Source: Diorhabda sublineata (taxonomy: Eukaryota; Arthropoda; Insecta; Coleoptera; Chrysomelidae). From it: a stretch of 64,000 nucleotides of DNA. The stretch covers positions 1,674,001-1,738,000 of the forward strand of contig NC_079486.1 of assembly GCF_026230105.1 (NCBI RefSeq). The letters are read 5' to 3'. A program made the translations under genes and the position numbers. The notes under the pieces are model-generated. The model did not search any database. It was not told the origin of the DNA and was given only the letters and a program-made list of their open reading frames with translations. Positions 26,300-39,667 of this stretch are shown piece by piece (position 1 is the stretch's first letter; every line of letters begins with the position of its first letter).

Positions 26300-28357
26300 A
26301 AAATTGGAAGAGAATCGTTATTTGTCGAAACGATGAAGGGAAGATGGAATTCGGTAGGTCATTTAGAAAAACGTTATGTGATTCTGACAATGCCACGTTT
26401 CGTAAAAAAAAGTCAAGTCTTCGATTCTCTGCCATTGAATGTGTCACCCCCATAATAATATAATATTCGTGAATTGTGTTTCACTATGACTTGACGGAGA
26501 GGGGAAAATCCAAAAAGGCTCACTAATGACATTATTTTTTCTCAACAAAACTAATCAAAAAGTGGAAGAGAATTGTTATTTGTCGAAACGGTGAAGGGAA
26601 TATGGAATTCGGTAGGTCATTTGGAAACGCCTCATGTGATTCCGACTATGCCACGTTTCGTAAAAAAAAGTCAAGTTTTCGATTCTCTGCCAATAAATGT
26701 GTCACCGCCATAATAATATAATATTCGGAAAGTGTGTTTCACTATGACTTGACGGAGAGGGGAAAATCCAAAAAGGCTCACTAATGACATTAATTTTTCT
26801 CAACGAAACTAATCAAAAAGTGGAAGAGAATTGTTATTTGTCGAAACGGCGAAGGGAATATGGAATTCGGTAGGTCATTTGGAAACGCCTCATGTGATTC
26901 CGACTATGCCACGTTTCGTAAAAAAAAGTCAAGTCTTCGATTCTCTGCCACTGAATGTGTCACCCCCATAATAATATAATATTCGGAAATTGTGTTTCAC
27001 TATGACTTGACGGAGAAGGGAAAATCCAAAAAGGCTCACTAATGACATTGTTTTTTCTCAACAAAACTAATCAAAAAGTGGAAGAGAATTGTTAGTTGTC
27101 GAAACGGTGAAGGGAATATGGAATTCGGTAGGTCATTTAAAGACACGTTATGTGATTCTGACAATGCCAAGTTTCGTAGAAAAAAGTCAAGTCTTCGATG
27201 CTCTGCCATTGAATGTGTCACCCTCATAATAATATCTTCGGAAAGTGTGTGTCGTTTCACTATGACTTGACGGAAAGGGAAAATTCAAAAAGGCTCACTA
27301 ATGACATTATTTTTTTCAACAGAAATAATCAAAAAGTGGAAGAGAGTTGTTTATCGAAACGGTGAAGGGAATATGGAATTCGGTAGGTCATTTAGAAACA
27401 CATTATGTGATCCTGACAATGCCACGTTTTGTAAAAAAAAGTCAAGTCTTCGATGCTCTGCCATTGAATTTGTCATCCCCATAATAATATAATATTCGGA
27501 AAGTGTGTTTCACTATGACTTGACGGAGAGGGGAAAATCCAAAAAGGCTCACTAATGACATAATTTTTTCTCAACAAAACTAATCAAAAAGTGGAAGAGA
27601 ATTGTTGTTTGTCGAAACGATGAAGGGAAGATGGAATTCGGTAGGTCATTTAGAAAAACGTTATGTGATTCTGACAATGCCACGTTTCGTAGAAAAAAGT
27701 CAAGTCTTCGATTCTCTGCCATTGAATGTGTCACCCCTATAATAATATAATATTCGTGAATTGTGTTTCACTATGACTTGACGGAGAGGGGAAAATCCAA
27801 AAAGGCTCACTAATGACATTATTTTTTCTCAACAGAACTAATCAAAAAGTGGAAGAGAATTGTTATTTGTCGAAACGGTGAAGGGAAGATGGAATTCGGT
27901 AGGTCATTTAGAAAAACGTTATATGATACTGACAATGCCACGTTTCGTAAAAAAAAGTCAAGTCTTCGATTCTCTGCAATTGAATGTGTCAACCCCATAA
28001 TAATATATTAGGAAATTGTGTTTCACTATGACTTGACGGAGAGGGGAAAATCCAAAAAGGCTCACTAATGACATAATTTTTTCTCAACAAAACTAATCAA
28101 AAAGTGGAAGAGAATTGTTAGTTGTCGAAACGGTGAAGGGAAGATGGAATTCGGTAGGTCTTTTAGAAAAACGTTATGTGATTCTGACAATGCCACGTTT
28201 CGTAGAAAAAAGTCAAGTCTTCGATGCTCTGCCATTGAATGTGTCACCCCCTTAATAATATAATATTCGGAAAGTGTGTTTGACTATGACTTGACGGAGA
28301 GGGGGAAATCCAAAAAGGCTCACTAATGACATAATTTTTTCTCAACAATACTAATCA
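26300..28357 (+). repeat. Higher-order repeat, 8-mer (2058 bp), copy 1
   Basis: Every marker here recurs exactly 2058 bp downstream: ATTCGTGAATTGTG, the CATTAATTTTTCTCAACGAAAC unit, GTCGAAACGGCGAAGG, ATTTAAAGACACG, TTTTTTTCAACAGAAATAATC with the GAGAGTTGTTTATCG contraction, GAATTTGTCATCCCCATAA, GTTATATGATACTGAC, TGTCAACCCCATAATAATATATTAGG, and GGTAGGTCTTTTAG. The offset stays constant through the block, so there are almost no indel differences between copies. This is eight monomers. Confidence 0.9.
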
Positions 28358-30415
28358 AAAATTGGAAGAGAATTGTTATTTGTCGAAACGATGAAGGGAA
28401 GATGGAATTCGGTAGGTCATTTAGAAAAACGTTATGTGATTCTGACAATGCCACGTTTCGTAAAAAAAAGTCAAGTCTTCGATTCTCTGCCATTGAATGT
28501 GTCACCCCCATAATAATATAATATTCGTGAATTGTGTTTCACTATGACTTGACGGAGAGGGGAAAATCCAAAAAGGCTCACTAATGACATTATTTTTTCT
28601 CAACAAAACTAATCAAAAAGTGGAAGAGAATTGTTATTTGTCGAAACGGTGAAGGGAATATGGAATTCGGTAGGTCATTTGGAAACGCCTCATGTGATTC
28701 CGACTATACCACGTTTCGTAAAAAAAAGTCAAGTTTTCGATTCTCTGCCAATAAATGTGTCACCGCCATAATAATATAATATTCGGAAAGTGTGTTTCAC
28801 TATGACTTGACGGAGAGGGGAAAATCCAAAAAGGCTTACTAATGACATTAATTTTTCTCAACGAAACTAATCAAAAAGTGGAAGAGAATTGTTATTTGTC
28901 GAAACGGCGAAGGGAATATGGAATTCGGTAGGTCATTTGGAAACGCCTCATGTGATTCCGACTATGCCACGTTTCGTAAAAAAAAGTCAAGTCTTCGATT
29001 CTCTGCCACTGAATGTGTCACCCCCATAATAATATAATATTCGGAAATTGTGTTTCACTATGACTTGACGGAGAAGGGAAAATCCAAAAAGGCTCACTAA
29101 TGACATTGTTTTTTCTCAACAAAACTAATCAAAAAGTGGAAGAGAATTGTTAGTTGTCGAAACGGTGAAGGGAATATGGAATTCGGTAGGTCATTTAAAG
29201 ACACGTTATGTGATTCTGACAATGCCAAGTTTCGTAGAAAAAAGTCAAGTCTTCGATGCTCTGCCATTGAATGTGTCACCCTCATAATAATATCTTCGGA
29301 AAGTGTGTTTGGTTTCACTATGACTTGACGGAAAGGGAAAATTCAAAAAGGCTCACTAATGACATTATTTTTTTCAACAGAAATAATCAAAAAGTGGAAG
29401 AGAGTTGTTTATCGAAACGGTGAAGGGAATATGGAATTCGGTAGGTCATTTAGAAACACATTATGTGATCCTGACAATGCCACGTTTTGTAAAAAAAAGT
29501 CAAGTCTTCGATGCTCTGCCATTGAATTTGTCATCCCCATAATAATATAATATTCGGAAAGTGTGTTTCACTATGACTTGACGGAGAGGGGAAAATCCAA
29601 AAAGGCTCACTAATGACATAATTTTTTCTCAACAAAACTAATCAAAAAGTGGAAGAGAATTGTTGTTTGTCGAAACGATGAAGGGAAGATGGAATTCGGT
29701 AGGTCATTTAGAAAAACGTTATGTGATTCTGACAATGCCACGTTTCGTAGAAAAAAGTCAAGTCTTCGATTCTCTGCCATTGAATGTGTCACCCCCATAA
29801 TAATATAATATTCGTGAATTGTGTTTCACTATGACTTGACGGAGAGGGGAAAATCCAAAAAGGCTCACTAATGACATTATTTTTTCTCAACAGAACTAAT
29901 CAAAAAGTGGAAGAGAATTGTTATTTGTCGAAACGGTGAAGGGAAGATGGAATTCGGTAGGTCATTTAGAAAAACGTTATATGATACTGACAATGCCACG
30001 TTTCGTAAAAAAAAGTCAAGTCTTCGATTCTCTGCAATTGAATGTGTCAACCCCATAATAATATATTAGGAAATTGTGTTTCACTATGACTTGACGGAGA
30101 GGGGAAAATCCAAAAAGGCTCACTAATGACATAATTTTTTCTCAACAAAACTAATCAAAAAGTGGAAGAGAATTGTTAGTTGTCGAAACGGTGAAGGGAA
30201 GATGGAATTCGGTAGGTCTTTTAGAAAAACGTTATGTGATTCTGACAATGCCACGTTTCGTAGAAAAAAGTCAAGTCTTCGATGCTCTGCCATTGAATGT
30301 GTCACCCCCTTAATAATATAATATTCGGAAAGTGTGTTTGACTATGACTTGACGGAGAGGGGGAAATCCAAAAAGGCTCACTAATGACATAATTTTTTCT
30401 CAACAATACTAATCA
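28358..30415 (+). repeat. Higher-order repeat, 8-mer (2058 bp), copy 2
   Basis: Direct tandem copy of 26,300-28,357, differing at only scattered bases (for example GACTATACCACG near 28,701 against GACTATGCCACG, and GTTTGGTTTCAC against GTGTCGTTTCAC). Homology runs about 80 bp into a third copy and then switches near 30,500 to a B-variant unit (AAGTTTCGTAAAAAAAAGTC with CCAATAAAAGTAAC). Confidence 0.9.
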
Positions 30416-31681
30416 AAAATTGGAAGAGAATTGTTATTTGTCGAAACGATGAAGGGAAGATGGAATTCGGTAGGTCATTTAGAAAAACGTTATGTGATTC
30501 CGACAATGCCAAGTTTCGTAAAAAAAAGTCAAGTTTTCGATTCTCTGCCAATAAAAGTAACACCCCCATAATAATATAATATTCGGAAAATGAGTTTCAC
30601 TATGACCTGACGGAGAGGGGAAAACCAAAAAGGCTCACTAATGACATTATTTTTTCTCAACAGAACTAATCGAAAAGTGGAAGAGAATTGTTATTTGTGG
30701 AAACGATGAAGGGAAGATGGAATTCGGTAGGTCATTTAGAAAAACGTTATGTGATTCTGACAATGCCACGTTTCGTAGAGAAAAGTCAAGTCTTCGATGC
30801 TCTGCAATTGAATGTGTCACCCCCATAATAATATAATATTCGGAAAGTGTGTTTGACTATGACTTGACGGAGAGAGGAAAATCGAAAAAGGCTCACTAAT
30901 GACATTATTTTTTCTCAACAGAACTAATCAAAAAGTGGAAGAGAATTGTTATTTGTCGAAACGGTGAAGGGAAGATGGAATTCGGTAGGTCATTCAGAAA
31001 AACGTTATATGATTCTGACAATGCCACGTTTCGTAAAAAAAAGTCAAGTCTTCGATTCTCTGCCATTGAATGTGTCACCCCCATAATAATATAATATTAG
31101 GAAATTGTGTTTCACTATGACTTGACGGAGAGGGGAAAATCCAAAAAGGCTCACTAATGACATAATTTTTTCTCAACAAAACTAATCAAAAAGTGGAAGA
31201 GAATTGTTAGTTGTCGAAACGGTGAAGGGAAGATGGAATTCGGTAGGTCTTTTAGAAAAACGTTATGTGATTCTGACAATGCCACGTTTCGTAGAAAAAA
31301 GTCAAGTCTTCGATGCTCTGCAATTGAATGTGTCACCCCCATAATAATATAATATTCGGAAAGTGTGTTTGACTATGACTTGACGGAGAGGGGAAAATCC
31401 AAAAAGGCTCACTAATGACATAATTTTTTCTCAACAAAACTAATCAAAAATTGGAAGAGAATTGTTATTTGTCGAAACGATGAAGGGAAGATGGAATTCG
31501 GTAGGTCATTTAGAAAAACGTTATGTGATTCTGACAATGCCAAGTTTCGTAAAAAAAAAGTCAAGTCTTCGATTCTCTGCCAATAAAAGTAACACCCCCA
31601 TAATAATATAATATTCGGAAAATGAGTTCCACTATGACCTGACGGAGAGGGGAAAAACCAAAAAGGCTCACTAATGACATT

Positions 31682-33740
31682 ATTTTTTCTCAACAGAACT
31701 AATCGAAAAGTGGAACAGAATTGTTATTTGTCGAAACGGTGAAGGGAATATGGAATTCGGTAGGTCATTTAGAAACACATTATGTGATCCTGACAATGCC
31801 ACGTTTCGTAAAAAAAGATCAAGTCTTCGATGCTCTGCCATTGAATGTGTCACCCCCATAATAATATAATATTCGGAAAGTGTGTTTCACTATGACTTGA
31901 CGGAGAGGGAAAATCCAAAAAGGCTCACTAATGACATAATTTTTTCTCAAAAAAACTAATCAAAAATTGGAAGAGAATTGTTATTTGTCGAAACGATGAA
32001 GGGAAGATGGAATTCGGTAGGGCATTTAGAAAAACGTTATGTGATTCTGACAATGCCACGTTTCGTAAAAAAAAGTCAAGTCTTCGATTCTCTGCCAATA
32101 AAAGTAACACCCCCATAATAATATAATATTCGGAAAATGAGTTTCACTATGACCTGACGGAGAGGGGAAAAACCAAAAAGGCTCACTAATGACATAATTT
32201 TTTCTCAACAGAACTAATCGAAAAGTGGAAGAGAATTGTTATTTGTCGAAACGGTGAAGGGAATATGGAATTTGGTAGGTCATTTAGAAACACATTATGT
32301 GATCCTGACAATGCCACGTTTCGTAAAAAAAGATCAAGTCTTCGATGCTCTGCCATTGAATGTGTCACCCCCATAATAATATAATATTCGGAAAGTGTGT
32401 TTCACTATGACTTGACGGAGAGGGAAAATCCAAAAAGGCTCACTAATGACATAATTTTTTCTCAAAAAAACTAATCAAAAATTGGAAGAGAATTGTTATT
32501 TGTCGAAACGATGAAGGGAAGATGGAATTCGGTATGTCATTTAGAAAAACGTTATGTGATTCCGACTATGCCAAGTTTCGTAAAAAAAAGTCAAGTTTTC
32601 GATTCTCTGCCAATAAAAGTAACACCCCCATAATAATATAATATTCGGAAAATGAGTTTCACTATGACCTGACGGAGAGGGGAAAAACCAAAAAGGCTCA
32701 CTAATGACATTATATTTTCTCAACAGAACTAATCGAAAAGTGGGAGAGAATTGTTAATTGTCGAAACGGTGAAGGGAAGATGGAATTCGGTAGCTCATTT
32801 GGAAAGCTTTATGTGATTACGACAATGCCACGTTTCGTGAAAAAAAGTCAAGTCTTCGATGCTCTGCCATTGAATGTGTCACCCCCATAATAATATAATA
32901 TTAGGAAATTGTGTTTCACTATGACTTGACGGAGAGGGGAAAATCCAAAAAGACTCACTAATGACATAATTTTTTCTCAACAAAACTAATCAAAAAGTGG
33001 AAGAGAATTGTTAGTTGTCGAAACGGTGAAGGGAATATGGAATTCGGTAGGTCATCTAGAAACACGTTATGTGATTCTGACAATGCCAAGTTTCGTAGAA
33101 AAAAGTCAAGTCTTCGATGCTCTGCCATTGAATGTGTCACCCTTATAATAATATCTTCGGAAAGTGTATTTCACTATGAATTGACGTAGACGGGAAAATC
33201 CAATAAGGCTCACTAATGACATTTTTTTCCTAAAAAAACTAATCAAAAAGTGGAAGAGAATTGTTAGTTGTCGAAACGGTGAAGGGAATATGGAATTCGG
33301 TAGGTTATTTGAAAACGCCTAATGTGATTCCAACAATGCCACGTTTCGTAAAAAAAAGTCAAGTCTTCGATTCTCTGCCATTGAATGTGTCACCCTCATA
33401 ATAATATAATATTCGGAAAGTGGGTTGCACTATGACTTGACGGAGAGGGGAAATCCATAAAGGCTCACTAATGACATTGTTTTTTCTCAACAAAACTAAT
33501 CAAAAAGTGGGAGAGAATTGTTAATTGTCGAAACGGTGAAGGGAAGATGGAATTCGGTAGCTCATTTGGAAATGCCTTATGTGATTCCGACAATGCCACG
33601 TTTCATAAAAAAAGTCAAGTTTTCGATTTTCTGCCATTAAATGTGTCACCCCCATAATAATATAATATTCGGAAAGTGGGTTTCACTATGACTTGACGGA
33701 GACGGGAAAATCCAAAAAGGCTCACTAATGACATTATTTT
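31682..33740 (+). repeat. Block duplicated 8742 bp away, right copy
   Basis: Right-hand partner of 22,940-25,000. Between the two lies the 8-mer tandem pair, so the array here has the order block, 8-mer pair, block. A large duplication of about 34 monomers, later altered inside, would explain the arrangement. Confidence 0.7.
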
Positions 33741-34832
33741 TTCTCAACAAAACTAATAAAAAAGTGGAAGAGAATTGTTATTTGTCGAAACGGTGAAGGG
33801 AAGTTGGAATTCGGTAGGTCATTTAGAAAAACGTTATGTAATTCCGACAATGCCACGTTTCGTAAAAAAAAGTCAAGTCTTCGATTCTCTGCCATTCAAT
33901 GTGTCACCCCCATAATAATATATTTGGAAAGTGTGTTTCACTATGACTTGACGGAGAGGGAAAATCCATAAAGGCTCACTAATGACATAATTTTTTCTCA
34001 ACAAAACTAATAAAAAGTGGAAGAGAATTGTTATTTGTCGAAACGGTGAAGGGAAGATGGAATTCGGTAGGTCATTTAGAAAAACGTTATGTAATTCCGA
34101 CAATGCCACGTTTCGTAAAAAAAGTCAAGTCTTCGATTCTCTGCCATTGAATGTGTCACCCCCATAATAATATAATATTTGGAAAGTGTGTTTCACTATG
34201 ACTTGACGGAGAGGGAAAATCCATGAAGGCTCACTAATGACATAATTTTTTCTCAACAAAACTAATAAAAAGTGGAAGAGAATTGTTATTTATCGAAACG
34301 GTGAAGGGAATATGGAATTCGGTAGGTCATTTAGAAACACGTTATGTGATTCTGACAATGCCAAGTTTCGTAGAAAAAAGTCAAGTATTCGATGCTCTGC
34401 CATTGAATGTGTTACCCTCATAATAATATCTTCGGGAAGCGTGTTTCACTGTGACTTGACGGAGAGGGGAAATCCATAAAGGCTCACTAATGACATTGTT
34501 TTTTCTCAACAAAACTAATCAAAAAGTGGGAGAGAATTGTTAATTGTCGAAACGGTGAAGGGAAGATGGAATTCGGTAGCTCATTTGGAAATGCCTTATG
34601 TGATTCCGACAATGCCACGTTTCGTAAAAAAAAGTCAAGTCATCGATTCTCTGCCATTGAATGTGTCACCCCCATAATAATATAATATTCGGAAAGTGTG
34701 TTGCACTATGACTTGACGGAGAGGAGAAATCCATAAAGGCTCACTAATGACATTATTTTTTCTCAACAAAACTAATCGAAAAGTGGAAGAGAATTGTTAT
34801 TTGTCGAAACGGTGGAGGGAATATCGAAATTT

Positions 34833-34848
34833 GGCGTTTGAAAACGCC
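34833..34848 (+). repeat. Perfect 16-bp inverted repeat inside a variant monomer
   Basis: GGCGTTTGAAAACGCC has 7-bp perfect arms around a 2-bp centre. It arises where the usual EcoRI and GGTAGGTC segment is replaced by CGAAATTTGGC, next to GAAAACGCCTCATG. The monomer therefore lacks the EcoRI site. Confidence 0.9.
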
Positions 34849-37304
34849 TCATGTGATTCCGACAATGCCACGTTTCGTAAAAAAAAGTCAAGTCATCGAT
34901 TCTCTGCCATTGAATGTGTCACCCCCATAATAATATAATATTCGGAAAGTGTGTTGCACTATGACTTGACGGAGAGGAGAAATCCATAAAGGCTCACTAA
35001 TGACATTGTTTTTTCTCAACAAAACTAATCAAAAAGTGGGAGAGAATTGTTAATTGTGGAAACGGTGGAGGGAAGATGGAATTCGGTAGCTCATTTGGAA
35101 ATACCTTATGTGATTCCGACAATGCCACGTTTCGTAAAAAAAAGTCAAGTTTTCGATTCTCTGCCATTAAATGTGTCACCCCCATAATAATATAATATTC
35201 GGAAAGTGGGTTTCACTATGACTTGACGGAGACGGGAAAATCCAAAAAGGCTCACTAATGACATTATTTTTTCTCAACAAAACTAATAAAAAAGTGGAAG
35301 AGAATTGTTATTTGTCGAAACGGTGAAGGGAAGATCGAATTCGGTAGCTCATTTGGAAATGCCTTATGTGATTCCGACAATGCCACGTTTCGTAAAAAAA
35401 AGTCAAGTCTTCGATTCTCTGCCATTGAATGTGTCACCCCCATAATAATATAATATTCGGAAATTGTGTTTCACTATGACTTGACGGAGGGGGGAAAATC
35501 CAAAAAGGCTCACAATGACATAATTTTTTCTCAACAAAACTAATAAAAAGTGGAAGAGAATTGTTATTTGTCGAAACGATGAAGGGAAGATGGAATTCGG
35601 TAGGTCATTTAGAAACGCATTATGTGATTCCAAATAGGCCACGTTTCGTAAAAAAAACTGAAGTCTTCGATGCTCTGCCATTGAATGGGTTACCCTCATA
35701 ATGATATCTTCGGAAAGCGTGTTTCACAATGACTTGACGGAGAGGGGGAAATCCAAAAAGGCCTACTAATGACATAAATTTTTCTCAACAAAACCAATCA
35801 AAAAGTGGAAGAGAATTGTTATTTATCGAAACAGTGAAGGGAATATGGAATTCGGTAGGTCATTTAGAAACACATTATGTGATTCTGACAATGCCAGGAT
35901 TCGTAAAAAAAAGTCAAGTCTTCGATTCTCTGCCATTGAATGTGTCACCCCCATAATAATATAATATTCGGAAAGTGTGTTTCACTATGACTTGACGGAG
36001 AGGGTAAATCCAAAAAGGCTCACTAATGACATAATTTTTTCTCAACAGAACTAATCAAAAAGTGGAAGAGAATTGTTATTTATCGAAACGGTGAAGGGAA
36101 TATGGAATTCGGTACGTCATTTAGAAACACGTTATGTGATTCTGACAATGCCAAGTTTCGTAGAAAAAAGTCAAGTCTTCGATGCTCTGCCATTGAATGT
36201 GTCACCCCCATAATAATATAATATTCGAAAAGTGTGTTTGACTATGACTTGACGGAGAGGGGAAAATCCAAAAAGGCTCACTAATGACATAATTTTTTCT
36301 CAACAAAACTAATCAAAAAGGGGCAGAGAATTGTTAGTTGTCGAAACGGTGAAGGGAAGATGGAATTCGGTAGGTCATTTAGAAACACGTTATGTGATTC
36401 TGACAATGCCACGTTTCCTAAAAAAAGTCAAGTCTTCGATGCTCTGCCATTGAATGTGTCACCCCCATAATAATATAATATTCGAAAAGTGTGTTTCACT
36501 ATGACTTGACGGAGAGGGAAAATCCAAGAAGGCTCACTAATGACATTATTTTTTCTCAACAGAACTAATCAAAAAGTGGAAGAGAATTGTTAGTTGTCGA
36601 AACGGTGAAGGGAATATGGAATTCGGTAGGTCATTTAGAAACACGTTATGTGTTTCTGACAATGCCAAGTTTCGTAGAAAAAAGTCAAGTCTTCGATGCT
36701 CTGCCATTGAATGTGTCACCCTCATAATAATATCTTCGGAAAGTGTGTTTCGTTTCACTATGACTTGACGGAAAGGGGAAAATCCAAAAAGGCTCACTAA
36801 TGACATAATTTTTTCTCAACAAAACTAATCAAAAAGTTGAAGAGAATTCTTATTTGTCGAAACGGTGAAGGGAAGATGGAATTCGGTAGGTCATTTAGAA
36901 AAACGTTATGTGATTCTGACAATGTCACGTTTCGTAAAAAAAAGTCAAGTCTTCGATGCTCTGCCATTGAATGTGTCACCCCCATAATAATATAATATTC
37001 GAAAAGTGTTTTTGACTATGACTTGACGGAGAGGGGAAAATCCAAAAAGGCTCACTAATGACATAAGTTTTTCTCAACAAAACTAATCAAAAAGGGGAAG
37101 AGAATTGTTAGTTGTCGAAACGGTGAAGGGAATATGGAATTCGGTAGGTCATTTGGAAACGCCTCATGTGATTCCGACAATGCCACGTTTCGTAGAAAAA
37201 AGTCGTCTTCGATTCTCTGCCATTGAATGTGTCACACCCATAATAATATAATATTCGGAAAGTGTGTTTCACTATGACTTAACGGAGAGGGGAAAATTCA
37301 AAAA

Positions 37305-37476
37305 GGCTCACTAATGACATTGTTTTTTCTCAACAAAACTAATCAACAAGTGGTAGAGAATTGTTATTTGTCGAAACGGTGAAGGGAATATGGGATACGA
37401 TAGGTCGTTTAGAAACGCATTATGTGATTCCAAATATGCCACGTTTCGTAAAAAAAAGTGAAGTCTTCGATTCTCT
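37305..37476 (+). repeat. Truncated monomer (about 96-bp deletion)
   Basis: TTCGATTCTCTGA runs straight into CATTGTTTTTTCTC at about 37,477, so the segment from CCATTGAATGTGTCACC through the next unit's GGCTCACTAAT is missing. Successive GACAT landmarks lie 161 bp apart (37,316 to 37,477). Both sides of the junction could align through CTGmCATTG, which suggests a microhomology-mediated or out-of-register exchange. The upstream part also has the unusual ATGGGATACGATAGG in place of the EcoRI segment. Confidence 0.85.
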
Positions 37477-39667
37477 GACATTGTTTTTTCTCAACAAAAC
37501 TAATCAAAAAGTGGGAGAGAATTGTTAATTGTCGAAACGGTGAAGGGAAGATGGAATTCTGTAGCTCATTTGGAAATGCTTTATGTGATTACGACAATGC
37601 CAAGTTTCGTGAAAAAAAGTCAAGTCTTCGATGATCTGCCATTGAATGTGTCACCCTCATAATAATATCTTCGGAAAGCGTGTTTCACTATGACTTGACG
37701 GAGAGGGGGAATCCTTAAAGGCTCACTATTGACATTGTTTTTTCTCAACAAAACTAATCAAAAAGTGGGACAGAATAGTTAATTGTCGAAACGGTGAAGG
37801 GAGGATGGAATTCGGTAGGTTATTTGGAAACGTCTCATGTGATTCCGACAATGCCAAGTTTCGTGAAAAAAAGTCAAGTCTTCGATGATCTGCCATTGAA
37901 TGTGTCACCCTCATAATAATATCTTCGGAAAGCGTGTTTCACTATGACTTGACGGAGAGGGGAAATCCATAAAGGCTCACTATTGACATTGTTTTTTCTC
38001 AACAAAACTAATCAAAAAGTGGAAGAGAATTGTTAGTTGTCGAAACGGTGAAGGGAAGATGGAATTCGGTAGCTCATTTGAAAATGCCTTATGTGATTCC
38101 GACAATGCCACGTTTCGTAAAAAAAAGTCAAGTTTTCGATTCTCTGCCATTAAATGTGTCACCCCAATAATAATATAATATTCGGAAAGTGTGTTTCACT
38201 ATGACTTGACGGAGACGGGGAAATCCAAAAAGGCTCACTAATGACATTGTTTTTCCTCAACAAAACTAATCAACAAGTGGTAGAGAAATGTTATTTGTCG
38301 AAACGGTGAAGGGAATATGGAATTCGGTAGGTCGTTTAGAAACGCATTATGTGATTCCAAATATGCCACGTTTCGTAATAAAAGTCAAGTCTACGATGCT
38401 CTGCCATTGAATGTGTCACCCTTATAATAATATCTTCGGAAAGTGTATTTCACTATGACTTGACGGAGACGGGAAAATCCAAAAAGGCTCACTATTGACA
38501 TTGTTTTTTCTCAACAGAACTAATCAAAAAGTGGAAGAGAATTGTTATTTATCGAAACGGTGAAGGGAATATGGAATTCGGTAGGTCATTTAGAAACACG
38601 TTATGTGATTCTGACAATGCCAAATTTCGTAGAAAAAAGTCAAGTCTTCGATTCTCTGTCATTGAATGTGTCACCCCCATAATAATATAATATTCGGAAA
38701 GTGTGTTTGACTATGACTTGACGGAGACGGGAAAATCCAAAAAGGCTCACTGATGCCATTGTTTTTTCTCAACAAAACTAATCAAAAAATGGGAGAGAAT
38801 TGTTAATTGTCGAAACGGGGAAGGGAAGATGGAATTCGGTAGCTCATTTGGAAATGCCTTATGTGATTCCGACAATGCCACGTTTCGTAAAAAAAAGTCA
38901 AGTCATTGATTCTCTGCCATTGAATGTGTCACCCCCATAATAATATATTATTTGGAAAGTGTGTTTCACTATGACTTGACGGAGAGGGGAAATCTAATAA
39001 GGCTCACTAATGACATTGTTTTTTTTCAACAAAACTAATCAAAAAGTGGGAGAGAATTGTTAATAGTGGAAACGGTGAAGGGAAGATGGAATTCGGTAGC
39101 TCATTGGGAAATGCTTTATGTGATTACGACAATGCCACGTTTCGTAAAAAAAGTCAAGTTTTCGATTCTCTGCCATTAAATGTGTCACCCCCATAATAAT
39201 ATAATATTCGGAAAGTGTGTTTCACTATGACTTGACGGAGAGGGGAAAATCCAAAAAGGCTCACTAATGACATAATTTTTTCTCAACAAAACTAATCAAA
39301 AAGTGGAAGAGAATTGTTAGTTGTCGAAACGGTGAAGGGAATATGGAATTCGGTAGGTCATTTAGAAACACGTTATGTGATTCTGATAATGCCAAGTATC
39401 GTAGAAAAAAGTCAAGTATTCGATGCTCTACCATTGAATGTGTCACCCTCATAATAATATCTTCGGAAAGTGTGTTTCGTTTCACTATGACTTGACGGAA
39501 AGGGAAAATCCAAAAAGGCTCACTAATGACATTATTTTTTCTCAACAGAACTAATCAAAAAGTGGAAGAGAATTGTTATTTATCGAAACGGTGAAGGGAA
39601 TATGGAATTCGGTAGGTCATTTAGAAACACGTTATGTGATTCTGACAATGCCAAGTTTCGTAGAAAA

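Larger units (their letters stand above)
22200..33700 (+). repeat. Central sub-array with the first B-variant monomers
   Basis: Type 1 units predominate, but the variant CAATAAAAGTAACACC (in place of CATTGAATGTGTCACC) appears here for the first time, near 22,892, 23,352, 30,549, 31,581, 32,092 and 32,611. From the second of these on it is linked to ATTCGGAAAATGAGTT and CTATGACCTGACGG; at the first the linked segment is deleted. Units with CTCAAAAAAACTAATC and AAAATTGGAAGAG cluster with it. There is no unique DNA. Confidence 0.8.
2330..39545 (+). repeat. Short-linker variant family (ATATCTTCGG with TTTCGTTTCAC)
   Basis: A recurrent variant replaces ATATAATATTCGG with ATATCTTCGG and carries an extra five bases in GTGTTTCGTTTCACTATG, usually followed by GACGGAAAGGGAAAATCC. 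It occurs near 2375, 5905, 9778, 10,810, 13,902, 18,278, 19,823, 20,338, 22,147, 27,235, 29,290, 36,728 and 39,445. The loss near the AT-rich segment and the gain downstream travel together, so these units are one lineage spread by copying. Related units without the insertion but with ATATCTTCGGAAAGCGTG continue in the right-hand array. The range given is the span of occurrences, not a continuous block. Confidence 0.75.
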
